Source: an uncultured Clostridia bacterium
GTDB taxonomy: Bacteria > Bacillota > Clostridia > Peptostreptococcales > Anaerovoracaceae
Length of the DNA stretch: 64,000 bases
Direction of reading: 5' to 3'
Assembly (NCBI GenBank): GCA_937900415.1
Contig: CALCEY010000011.1
Span: 1 to 64,000, forward strand
Under the pieces are notes generated by a model. It was not told the DNA's origin and did no database searches. It saw only the letters and a program-made list of their open reading frames with translations. The translations under genes and the position numbers were made by a program. This document shows positions 1 to 7,577 of the stretch, one piece after another. Position 1 is the stretch's first letter. Each line of letters starts with the position of its first letter.

Positions 1-52
1 CAGGGGACTGAAAATCCCCGTGTCCTTGGTTCGATTCCGAGTCTGGGCACCA
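1..52 (+). tRNA. tRNA-Phe (GAA), 3' part only
   Basis: The window starts inside a tRNA. The anticodon stem GGGGA/TCCCC (3-7 and 15-19) encloses a seven-base loop with anticodon GAA at 10-12, so the tRNA reads phenylalanine codons. The T arm is CTTGG/CCGAG with loop TTCGATT (25-41), followed by the 3' acceptor strand and an encoded CCA at 50-52. The D arm and 5' acceptor strand lie outside the window. Confidence 0.9.
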
Positions 53-64
53 TTTTTTCAGAAG

Positions 65-106
65 ATAGTTCCTTGCTGACGAGAGGTCCGAGGGGCTATT
101 TTTTTT
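65..106 (+). terminator. Intrinsic terminator after tRNA-Phe
   Basis: ATAGTTCC (65-72) pairs with GGGGCTAT (92-99), with two G-U wobbles, and eight T residues follow (99-106). It lies 13 bases after the tRNA CCA end and probably ends a tRNA transcript. Confidence 0.6.
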
Positions 107-116
107 GCAAATATGT

Positions 117-149
117 AAAATAAAAAGGCAAAGCTGGATTGCTTTGCCT
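117..149 (-). terminator. Intrinsic terminator of the 186-521 gene
   Basis: A perfect 9-bp inverted repeat, AGGCAAAGC (126-134) and GCTTTGCCT (141-149), has a six-base loop. Read on the minus strand it is followed by a T-rich tract (117-126), as expected for a terminator of the minus-strand gene ending at 186. Confidence 0.75.
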
Positions 150-185
150 GAATTTTTAATCGTACAGAGAACTCCTAAGGGTATC

Positions 186-521
186 TTATAGAATTCCGAA
201 GGATACGAAATTTGAAACAAGATATGCTGCCGCAGCTATGACGCATGTAAAGGAGATTATCTTTGACTTGACCTTGGATTCTTTTTCAAATACCGCCATG
301 GATATTATCCAGGAAAGGACAAGGGAGATCAGCGCTATTACCGTCATCTTATTTATCGTGGCTGCCCAGCCTCTGAGAAGATAGCACATGACGGCTATAA
401 CGATTACCGTTACCGTATACTTCAGCCAGCCACCGCTTTTGAAAATTATGGGAATAAGCAGTGCGGCCCATATTATTCCGAGCAAAATACATTTTAATAT
501 CAATATAAGTAAAGCTTCCAT
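186..521 (-). CDS. Small integral membrane protein, unknown function
   Basis: This 111-residue protein is almost entirely hydrophobic, with about four predicted membrane helices (roughly residues 3-27, 32-50, 58-78 and 86-108) and a short Lys/Glu-rich cytoplasmic loop around 79-87. I recognise no family motif. It is likely a real gene because the ATG has a good ribosome binding site (AAGGAG, 7-base spacing) and a terminator lies just downstream at 117-149. It stands alone, between a tRNA and the divergent thymidine kinase gene, so the context gives no clue to function. Confidence 0.7.
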   Translation of the reverse strand: MEALLILILKCILLGIIWAALLIPIIFKSGGWLKYTVTVIVIAVMCYLLRGWAATINKMTVIALISLVLSWIISMAVFEKESKVKSKIISFTCVIAAAAYLVSNFVSFGIL

Positions 522-715
522 AAATACTCCTTATAAAAATAAATATTCGTCTTTTAAAGCATAACATAAAATTTTAAGCAATGGAATAATTTTCTTGAGA
601 CGGAAGTTTGGAAAAGAGTAAAAGGCCGTTCAGCTTTCAGGTCTTATGCGAGGCGCAAGTCATATCGGAAATATAATGGGACATAATGGAAATTGTCGAA
701 AATTTCATGTAATAA

Positions 716-744
716 TTGATTTTCAAGCGGTTTTACGGTAAAAT
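716..744 (+). promoter_or_regulatory. Predicted sigma-A promoter of tdk
   Basis: The -35 hexamer TTGATT (716-721) and -10 hexamer TAAAAT (739-744) are separated by 17 bp. They lie 28 bp upstream of the tdk start codon, giving a short leader that contains the AGGAGG site at 762-767. Confidence 0.55.
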
Positions 745-772
745 AAAAATGTATGTATATCAGGAGGTAAAC

Positions 773-1357
773 ATGGCTCAGTTATATTACAGATACAGTA
801 CGATGAACGCCGGAAAATCTATAGAGCTTATAAAGGTCGCATATAATTATGAGGAAAGAGGCAAAAACGTATTGACTCTTGTTCCGTCAGTAGACGACAG
901 GTACGGCGTAGGCCTTATAACCTCCAGAATAGGAGTACAGAGGGAAGCTCTCATCGTTAAAGACGATACAGATATTTTAAATCTTTATCTCAGAGAAAAC
1001 GAGAAGAGAAAGATAGATTGTGTCCTCATAGATGAATGTCAGTTTTTGAAAAAACATCATGTTCAGGAACTGGTTGAAATTGTAGACAGCTGCGAAGTAC
1101 CGGTTCTGGCTTACGGCCTTAAAAATGATTTCAGAAATGAGCTTTTTGAAGGATCCTATTACATGCTTATATATGCCGATAAGATAGAAGAGATAAAGAC
1201 GATATGTTGGTGCGGCCGTAAGGCGACTATGGTTGCACGTGTTGTCGACGGTCAGTTTGTCAAGCAGGGAGAGCAAGTCGTAATAGGCGGCAACGATATG
1301 TATGTGTCGCTTTGCAGAAAGCATTACAATGACGGAAGGCTCGGAGAAAACAAGTAG
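773..1357 (+). CDS. tdk: Thymidine kinase (type II)
   Basis: Thymidine kinase phosphorylates thymidine to dTMP with ATP in the pyrimidine salvage pathway of the cytoplasm. The 194-residue product fits the short type II family. It begins with the P-loop region STMNAGKS near residues 10-17, has the Walker B-like segment LIDECQFL near 84-91, and carries the C-terminal zinc-binding cysteines (CWCG near 145-148 and CRKH near 183-186). I place the start at the ATG at 773, behind AGGAGG at 762-767. An in-frame ATG at 716 would overlap the predicted promoter and would add an unrelated 19-residue extension. Confidence 0.93.
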   Translation: MAQLYYRYSTMNAGKSIELIKVAYNYEERGKNVLTLVPSVDDRYGVGLITSRIGVQREALIVKDDTDILNLYLRENEKRKIDCVLIDECQFLKKHHVQELVEIVDSCEVPVLAYGLKNDFRNELFEGSYYMLIYADKIEEIKTICWCGRKATMVARVVDGQFVKQGEQVVIGGNDMYVSLCRKHYNDGRLGENK

Positions 1358-1388
1358 CCTTAGGAGAATATGAAAAGGGGCGCACAAA

Positions 1389-3365
1389 GTGGACAATTGC
1401 AGAAAGAAACATAATTTAATATTGATAGTGGTGATTTCAGCAATTTTAATTATTGCTTCGATAGTAGTCGCAAACGATGCTTTCGGCGCTACGAAAGCCA
1501 CAGTAATAGACCCTCTGGGACTTAATGTCCGTTCAGGGCCGGGGACATCCTATAACATAGTATCCGCTATTCCGTACGGAGGTACTTTTAATATATTGGC
1601 GACGACGCAGGATAAAAACGGAGAAGACTGGTACAAAATATCGGTAAACGGCATTCAGGGGTATGTCAAGGCGAATCCAAAATGGATAAAGATAGAAGAG
1701 GACGTCGATTATATATACGACGCGGATTTTGAAAAGTATCTGACCGCCCAGGGGTTCCCCGAAAGCTACAAGGATTATCTGAGGAAGCTTCATACGATGC
1801 ATCCCAACTGGGTGTTCAAAGCTCAGAAAACGGGACTTGTTTGGAACGATGTAATAGGAAAAGAAAGCGTAGTGGGAAGAAATCTGATACATAAAAGCTT
1901 CCCGGATTCGTGGAAATCCAAGGAATACGGAGCTTATAACCCTGATACCGGAGAATACGTAATTTTTGACAGCGGAGGATACGTATCCGCTTCGGAATCA
2001 ATAATCAAATATTATATGGATCCGAGAAATTTTCTCGATGAAAGCGGCGTATTCCAGTTTATGTCTCATTCATACGATTCAGCCACGCAGACAAAATCAG
2101 GTCTTCAGACGCTGGTAGCAGGAACTTTCCTTGCGAGCACATTCCCGGAGAAGAACGAAAAATATCCGTCCTATTCCGATGTCATCATGGATGCAGGCAA
2201 GCAAGCCAAAGCCAACCCTTACGTCCTGGCTTCGATGATATTGCTTGAGCAGGGACGCGACGGAAGAGGAGGAAGCATATCCGGCAAGGTTTCGGGGTAT
2301 GAAGGATATTATAATTTCTTTAATATAAACGCCTATAAGGCCAATGGTGTTGACGCCGTTACCAACGGTCTTAAGTATGCAAAGAAGCAGGGCTGGAGCA
2401 CAAGAACTAAATCTATATTGGACGGCGCGGCTTTTTATGCCAAGCAGTACATAAACAACAATCAGAATACTCAGTATCTGAAAAAGTTCAACGTCATGAA
2501 CGGTTTGTCAAACGTGGCAACTCATCAGTATATGACCAATGTCAGGGGAGCGGCTGACGAGGCTGCAACTCTGAAAAAGGGATATGAGTCAATTTTAAAT
2601 ACAGCGCTGACATTCAATATACCTGTATACAACAACATGCCTGACACGGCATGTCCGCAGCCCGGAAACGGCAATAACGACTATTTCCTGAAATCGCTGT
2701 CTGTAGCAGGTTATGACTTAACCCCTGCATTTAACATGTATACATCTAATTACGAGCTTGTAGTTCCAAGCGACACATCTTACATAGATGTTTCGGCAGC
2801 TGCAAGGGATTCGGGAGCTAAGGTTTCCGGTGCAGGAAAAGTCACTCTTACGGGAAATGTAACCAAGGTTACCATAACGGTGACATCGTCAAGTGGAGAA
2901 ACTAAGAAATATTATATCACCGTAGCCAGAGAGACAAGCTCAGATGTGAAGCCTGTAAGCTCAAAATATAAGGTGGGCACATATATAACCGGCGTTGACT
3001 TAAACACGTCTGTGTCTGCCTTCAAGGCAAACATCAGCGCTCCGAGCGGATACACGATGAAAATCACCAATTCTTCAGGTAAAGAAGTTTCATCCGGGAA
3101 TATCGGAACAGGTATGAAGGTAGTGATTTATAAAGGAAGCTCCGCCGTGAGCAGCACTCAGATAGCTATTAAGGGGGATACCAGCGGCGACGGAAAGCTT
3201 TCGTCCGTCGACATACTTATGGCTCAAAGATACGTTATAAATACGTACAGCCTAAGCGGAGCATATCACAAGGGAGCCGATATTAACGGCGACGGAAAGA
3301 TTTCATCGGTTGACATACTGATGATGCAAAGACATGCCATAGGAACGTATACTATCAAAAACTAA
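1389..3365 (+). CDS. Secreted SH3b-glucosaminidase with C-terminal dockerin
   Basis: This predicted exported peptidoglycan hydrolase has 658 residues. A signal peptide (hydrophobic core about 10-28, likely cut after AFGA at 34) leads to a bacterial SH3 domain (about 37-95; motif LNVRSGPGTSY). A LytG/GH73-like N-acetylglucosaminidase domain follows (about 120-400) with a candidate catalytic Glu at 287 in LLEQGRDG. A cadherin-like beta-sandwich domain covers about 435-515. The C-terminus is a type I-like dockerin (597-658) with two calcium loops, DTSGDGKLSSVD and DINGDGKISSVD. The start is a GTG at 1389 behind AAGGGG. The next gene, 11 bp away, encodes a cohesin, the natural binding partner of dockerins. 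It may therefore be a cell-wall lytic enzyme held at the surface. The domain calls are by motif; the substrate is inferred. Confidence 0.85.
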   Translation: MDNCRKKHNLILIVVISAILIIASIVVANDAFGATKATVIDPLGLNVRSGPGTSYNIVSAIPYGGTFNILATTQDKNGEDWYKISVNGIQGYVKANPKWIKIEEDVDYIYDADFEKYLTAQGFPESYKDYLRKLHTMHPNWVFKAQKTGLVWNDVIGKESVVGRNLIHKSFPDSWKSKEYGAYNPDTGEYVIFDSGGYVSASESIIKYYMDPRNFLDESGVFQFMSHSYDSATQTKSGLQTLVAGTFLASTFPEKNEKYPSYSDVIMDAGKQAKANPYVLASMILLEQGRDGRGGSISGKVSGYEGYYNFFNINAYKANGVDAVTNGLKYAKKQGWSTRTKSILDGAAFYAKQYINNNQNTQYLKKFNVMNGLSNVATHQYMTNVRGAADEAATLKKGYESILNTALTFNIPVYNNMPDTACPQPGNGNNDYFLKSLSVAGYDLTPAFNMYTSNYELVVPSDTSYIDVSAAARDSGAKVSGAGKVTLTGNVTKVTITVTSSSGETKKYYITVARETSSDVKPVSSKYKVGTYITGVDLNTSVSAFKANISAPSGYTMKITNSSGKEVSSGNIGTGMKVVIYKGSSAVSSTQIAIKGDTSGDGKLSSVDILMAQRYVINTYSLSGAYHKGADINGDGKISSVDILMMQRHAIGTYTIKN

Positions 3366-3376
3366 AAGGGGTGAAT

Positions 3377-4570
3377 ATGAAAAAGAGAATTCTTTTATTG
3401 ACTTTAAATGTATTGCTTGTTGGATTTATAATGAGCTTTTCCGGGGCTTTCGCCTCTTCGGCGAGCCTCAGCATTTCCGGCGGGGGAACATATAACGTCG
3501 GCGACACTGTTAGAGTAACCTTTACCCTGTCAGGAAAAGACTTGGGAAATGCAACAGTTGATATAAAATATGATTCCGGCGTACTTCAATATACGGGAGG
3601 TTCCGGCGGCACATTGCCGCCGTCTGCTTCAGGTCTCATTAAAGCAAACTTAGGAGACGGAAATGCGAGGTCCTCCTTTACGGTAACTCTTAATTTTAAA
3701 GCTTTAAAGTCAGGAACTTCAACTGTAAGCGTCAATCCGTTTGACATATCGGATTACAACTTTAACGCTGTATCCTGTTCGGCTCAGAGTACATCCGTAA
3801 CGGTAAAAAACGTATCCGCATCTGCTTCAGGCAACGCCAACCTCGCCAGCCTGAAGGTTTCGGCAGGCCGCCTTTCGCCGGCTTTTTCACCGAACACCAC
3901 CTCCTATAATGTGAATGTGGGAAATGAAGTTACGGTTTGTACGGTGAGTGCGAGCACGGCCGATTCCGGAGCTAAATGGAGCATTACAGGCTCCTCCGGC
4001 CTATCTGTGGGAAAAAACACGAGAAAGATAACCGTAACGGCGGCCAACGGCGCCACTAAGGTTTATACCTTGAATATTTACAGAGCCGAGGAGGACAGCG
4101 GCGACGGCGAAGATGAAGATAATGAAGATAATAAGAATGAACGTCCGGACGAGCTGAAGGTGACGGTAGGCGATAAGGAATACATAGTCGTTGAGAATTT
4201 CGGAGATAAAGATGTTCCGAAAGGTTTTGCCATGGGCGTAGTTAAGCTGGGAGAGTATGAAGTCCCGGGCTTTACGGATAAAAATCTCAAATATACTCTT
4301 GTTTTGCTCAAGGACGGAGAAACGGGCGATGAGAAATGGTTTTTCTATAACGAAGAAAAGGGAGAATTTCTGACTACCGTCGAGCTGACGCCGGAGGATA
4401 TAATAGCTTATGAAGAAGCTGCTGAAAAGGCAGGCAGGGAAGCCGATGATTCCGAAGAAAAGGGAATAAAGACAGAAACGATTTTGCTCGCAGCTCTCGG
4501 CGTTACCGGAGCGGCGCTGCTGGGCGTTGTAATCGCTTTGCAGATTAAACTGATAAAGAGTAAGAGATAA
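3377..4570 (+). CDS. Membrane-anchored cohesin-domain surface protein
   Basis: The protein (about 397 residues from the ATG at 3377; a GTG at 3371 is also possible) starts with a signal peptide ending near AFAS. Next comes a cohesin module (about 27-145), recognised from the pattern SLSISGGG, YNVGDTVRVTFTLSG and VDIKYDSGVLQY. A cadherin-like beta-sandwich domain follows (about 150-235), similar in style to the one in the upstream enzyme. After an acidic Asp/Glu/Asn linker and an unassigned domain, a C-terminal membrane helix (about 370-392) with a KLIKSKR tail anchors it. Cohesins bind dockerins with high affinity, and the gene just upstream encodes a dockerin enzyme, so this is probably its anchor. 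A terminator at 4587 closes the pair. Confidence 0.85.
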   Translation: MKKRILLLTLNVLLVGFIMSFSGAFASSASLSISGGGTYNVGDTVRVTFTLSGKDLGNATVDIKYDSGVLQYTGGSGGTLPPSASGLIKANLGDGNARSSFTVTLNFKALKSGTSTVSVNPFDISDYNFNAVSCSAQSTSVTVKNVSASASGNANLASLKVSAGRLSPAFSPNTTSYNVNVGNEVTVCTVSASTADSGAKWSITGSSGLSVGKNTRKITVTAANGATKVYTLNIYRAEEDSGDGEDEDNEDNKNERPDELKVTVGDKEYIVVENFGDKDVPKGFAMGVVKLGEYEVPGFTDKNLKYTLVLLKDGETGDEKWFFYNEEKGEFLTTVELTPEDIIAYEEAAEKAGREADDSEEKGIKTETILLAALGVTGAALLGVVIALQIKLIKSKR

Positions 4571-4586
4571 TAGTTACTGAATATGA

Positions 4587-4627
4587 AAGCTGCTGTATTG
4601 ATTATCTCAAGATACAGCAGCTTTTTT
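4587..4627 (+). terminator. Intrinsic terminator of the cohesin/dockerin operon
   Basis: A perfect 12-bp stem, AAGCTGCTGTAT (4587-4598) with ATACAGCAGCTT (4612-4623), is followed by a T tract to 4627. It lies 17 bp after the stop codon. Confidence 0.9.
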
Positions 4628-4690
4628 AGTATTTAAAATTAAAGATATATGAAAAGATTTTATGATTAAATTGATTTTAATAAAGAAATT

Positions 4691-4724
4691 AAAAATTGAC
4701 GAAAAATTGACTTTTTTCTGATAT
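4691..4724 (+). promoter_or_regulatory. Promoter and tandem AAAAATTGAC repeats before the response regulator
   Basis: AAAAATTGAC occurs at 4691-4700 and again at 4702-4711, an 11-bp period that puts both copies on one face of the helix, as OmpR-family regulators often bind. The first copy includes a -35-like TTGACG (4696-4701), spaced 17 bp from TGATAT (4719-4724). A third copy precedes the ABC genes at 6645. Regulator binding is an inference. Confidence 0.45.
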
Positions 4725-4759
4725 AAAGTTGCTATTTCATTGATAAGGAGTGAAAACCA

Positions 4760-5440
4760 TTGAAAGAGAAGTTTAAAATTTTAATTGTTGATGATGAACA
4801 GTGCATTTTAGATATGTTGAAACTACAACTCGAATTTGAGGGATATACCGTTTACGTTGCCGATAACGCAAAAGAGGCTTTGGATAAATTGTCCTACTCG
4901 CCAGATATAATTTTATTAGACATCAATATGGCTGGTATGAATGGCTTGGACTTATGTGTATCTATTCGTGATTTTATCTCTTGTCCGATTATTTTTCTTA
5001 CTGCCAGAGTATCAGAACAGGATAAAATCAATGGACTTATGGCTGGCGGAGATGATTATATTACAAAGCCTTTTTCAGTAAATGAATTGTTGGCAAGAAT
5101 TTCTGCACACTTACGGCGTGAACAAAGAAGTCATAATAAGACGAAAAGCAAATTTTCAGAAGAACTTGTTATTGACTATTCGGATAGAAGCCTTTACATC
5201 AAAGGAAACAAAATTGAATTATCAAATAAAGAATTTGAAATTATACAATTACTATCTTCAAATGCAGGACAGGTTTTTGACAGAGAAAAAATTTATGAAT
5301 GTATATGGGGCATTGACGGCAATGGAGATAGCGTTGTTATTAAAGAACATATACGAAAAATAAGGCTGAAATTTAGTGAATTTACAGATAAAGCATATAT
5401 TACTACGGTTTGGGGAGTTGGATATAAATGGGAAAAATAA
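4760..5440 (+). CDS. OmpR-family response regulator
   Basis: This 226-residue DNA-binding response regulator has a receiver domain (about 5-120) with the acidic pair D11/D12, the phosphoacceptor D54 in LLDINM, and the conserved Lys in the TKPF motif. A winged-helix DNA-binding domain (about 130-226) ends in VWGVGYKW. The start is a TTG at 4760 behind AAGGAG (4745-4750). The kinase gene overlaps its 3' end by 13 bp, and a three-gene ABC exporter follows, so it most likely controls that exporter in response to a peptide antibiotic or other envelope stress. Base composition is clearly more AT-rich than in the flanking genes, which suggests acquisition by transfer. Confidence 0.92.
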   Translation: MKEKFKILIVDDEQCILDMLKLQLEFEGYTVYVADNAKEALDKLSYSPDIILLDINMAGMNGLDLCVSIRDFISCPIIFLTARVSEQDKINGLMAGGDDYITKPFSVNELLARISAHLRREQRSHNKTKSKFSEELVIDYSDRSLYIKGNKIELSNKEFEIIQLLSSNAGQVFDREKIYECIWGIDGNGDSVVIKEHIRKIRLKFSEFTDKAYITTVWGVGYKWEK

Positions 5441-6630
5441 AAGAAACTTTTCAAAAAATGTCATTAAAAAAATCTCTCATAATATTAACGGTGTTTTGTC
5501 TTAGTCTGGTTGGTGTATTTTCGAGTGCTACAATATTGAAATGTTCAGATATTAGGCAGGAAATACTTGATACCAGACCTATTATTATTACCGGATATAC
5601 AACAGATAATATACATGAACATAATACAGAAACAGAAAGCGGAATGATCGTTACACCAAAGATATATACGCATGGAGAACTTTCAAAAGAAAATCAAGTC
5701 TATTATTGGTGTATTACTATTCTTATGGTGTCTTTACCCATGGCATATATTATATTCGCTTCTTTTATGGCAGCTAAATTATATTACAAATGGAAATTAC
5801 AGATACCGCTTGAGCATCTGAAAAATGGTATGGATCACATCTCGCAGCAGGATTTAGATTTTCGTATACAGTATTCGTCTAATGATGAACTGGGGCAGCT
5901 ATGTGATACATTTGAACATATGAAGAATGAGATTTATAAAAGCAACCGTAAAATGTGGGATATGCTACAGGAAAGAAAAGCTCTGACTGCTTCTGTTTCA
6001 CATGATTTAAGAACACCGATCACGGTTATCAATGGTTATCTTGATTATTTGGAAAAATCAATCGAAAGAGATACTCTTTCAAATGACACTTTGCAGACAA
6101 CGATTAAAAATATGACAGAAGCTGTTGAGCGATTAAAGCGATATGTAGAGTGTGTGAAAGATATACAGAAAATAGAGGATATCGAAATTAGACAAGAGAA
6201 TTGCAATTTGAAAGAACTTATTTCCAACGTAACAAGAGAATTTTCTATCTTAGCAATGCAGAAAAACAGGGAGCTTGTCATACAAGATTATTCAAAGTCT
6301 GTTTGCATATCAACGGATAAGGCTATGTTGTTAAAAATTTTAGAGAATATTTTTGATAACGCACTCCGTTTCTCGCATGAAAAAATTATATTTTCGATTG
6401 AAGAAAAAAAAGAATATTTGTATTTTTCCATGCAGGACGACGGCATAGGGTTTACAACAGAGGAATTAAAATCAGCAACTTCTTTCTTTTTCAGCTCGTC
6501 TACAAACGGTGGAAACTTTGGTATAGGCTTATCAATTTGTAAAATACTTTGCGAAAAATTGGGTGGGGATATGTGTTTAGATAATACCGCTGAACACGGA
6601 GCTAATATTACCATTCGGATAAAAGAATAA
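5428..6630 (+). CDS. Sensor histidine kinase (HAMP, HisKA, HATPase)
   Basis: The 400-residue kinase is the partner of the overlapping response regulator. Two membrane helices (about 14-36 and 92-117) enclose an extracytoplasmic loop of only about 55 residues. A HAMP linker (about 118-172), a dimerisation domain with the phosphoacceptor His in SVSHDLRTP (about residue 192), and an ATPase domain with the N box NIFDNALRF, DDGIGF and the glycine-rich NFGIGLSIC follow. The short external loop recalls intramembrane-type sensors linked to antimicrobial-peptide exporters, but the ligand cannot be told from sequence. Codon use is AT-rich like the rest of the module. Confidence 0.92.
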   Translation: MGKIKETFQKMSLKKSLIILTVFCLSLVGVFSSATILKCSDIRQEILDTRPIIITGYTTDNIHEHNTETESGMIVTPKIYTHGELSKENQVYYWCITILMVSLPMAYIIFASFMAAKLYYKWKLQIPLEHLKNGMDHISQQDLDFRIQYSSNDELGQLCDTFEHMKNEIYKSNRKMWDMLQERKALTASVSHDLRTPITVINGYLDYLEKSIERDTLSNDTLQTTIKNMTEAVERLKRYVECVKDIQKIEDIEIRQENCNLKELISNVTREFSILAMQKNRELVIQDYSKSVCISTDKAMLLKILENIFDNALRFSHEKIIFSIEEKKEYLYFSMQDDGIGFTTEELKSATSFFFSSSTNGGNFGIGLSICKILCEKLGGDMCLDNTAEHGANITIRIKE

Positions 6631-6644
6631 TCAAAAACTTTTCT

Positions 6645-6701
6645 AAAAATTGACTTTTATATGAAATAATCTCCTTACAGAAGATGTAAGGAGGTTTTTT
6701 T
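6645..6701 (+). promoter_or_regulatory. Operator-like motif and ribosome-site hairpin before the ABC genes
   Basis: AAAAATTGACTTTT at 6645-6658 matches 4702-4715 upstream of the regulator exactly. Just downstream CTCCTTAC (6671-6678) is perfectly complementary to GTAAGGAG (6686-6693), which is the ribosome binding site of the ABC ATPase gene, and seven T residues (6695-6701) run up to its ATG. The hairpin could block ribosome loading, end transcription, or both. Confidence 0.6.
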
Positions 6702-7577
6702 ATGGAAATTAAGATTGAACACTTGAATAAAAATTATGGGAAACAATGTGCCTTAAAGGATATATCATTACATATCCCTGTCGGTATGTATGGTCTATTA
6801 GGAGAAAACGGAGCTGGCAAAACAACGCTTATGCGTATATTGGCTACATTGTTAGAGTCAACAACGGGAACGGTAGAAATCAATGGAATTGATATAAAAA
6901 GAAAAAAAGAAATCAGAAAAATAATCGGCTATCTCCCACAGGAATTTTCTGTATATCCTAATATGACGGTTTATTCTGCTTTAGATTATCTTGGAATTTT
7001 AGCGGAACTTCCAAAGGATATTCGTAAAAGCCGTATCAATGAGCTTTTAAAGCAAGTGAATTTAGAGCAAGAGAAAAATAAACGATTTAAAAATTTATCT
7101 GGTGGTATGAAACGCCGTTTTGGTATTGCACAGGCATTATTGAGTAACCCTAAAATTTTAATCATTGACGAGCCAACGGCGGGGCTTGACCCGGAAGAAA
7201 GATTACGCTTTTATAATCTTCTTTCTGAATTGGCAATGGAACGGATTATCTTATTATCTACGCATATAGCAAGTGATATTGAAGCCACTTGCTCTAAAGT
7301 AGCTGTTTTATCTGCTGGAACTGTTATTTTTGAAGGACAAATAGAGAATTTGTTACAACTTGGAGCTGGAAAGGTCTATACTGCTACGATTATGCAAAAT
7401 GAATTAAATCAGTTCAAAAAGAAATACCGTGTTATCAGTATTCATCAAAATGGAACAGATATATCCTGTCGTTTTTTAGCAAACACTTCTCCGGAAAGGG
7501 ATTGGGTTTCTTGTCAACCTACGATAGAGGACAGTTATATGTATCTTTTATCAAGTTTTAAGCAGGGGGTGGAATAA
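6702..7577 (+). CDS. ABC transporter ATP-binding protein (antibiotic-export type)
   Basis: This 291-residue ATPase has a Walker A motif GENGAGKTT (about 35-43), the signature LSGGMKRR (about 131-138), Walker B LIIDEPTAGLDP, and the switch His in LLSTHIAS. A C-terminal extension of about 80 residues follows the catalytic core, as in BcrA/lantibiotic-immunity-type ATPases. It pairs with the two permease genes that follow directly (the first starts at the base after the stop codon). Its ribosome binding site is buried in a perfect 8-bp hairpin, so expression is probably controlled beyond the two-component system. The substrate is unknown; export or immunity for a peptide antibiotic is the usual role. 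Confidence 0.92.
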   Translation: MEIKIEHLNKNYGKQCALKDISLHIPVGMYGLLGENGAGKTTLMRILATLLESTTGTVEINGIDIKRKKEIRKIIGYLPQEFSVYPNMTVYSALDYLGILAELPKDIRKSRINELLKQVNLEQEKNKRFKNLSGGMKRRFGIAQALLSNPKILIIDEPTAGLDPEERLRFYNLLSELAMERIILLSTHIASDIEATCSKVAVLSAGTVIFEGQIENLLQLGAGKVYTATIMQNELNQFKKKYRVISIHQNGTDISCRFLANTSPERDWVSCQPTIEDSYMYLLSSFKQGVE

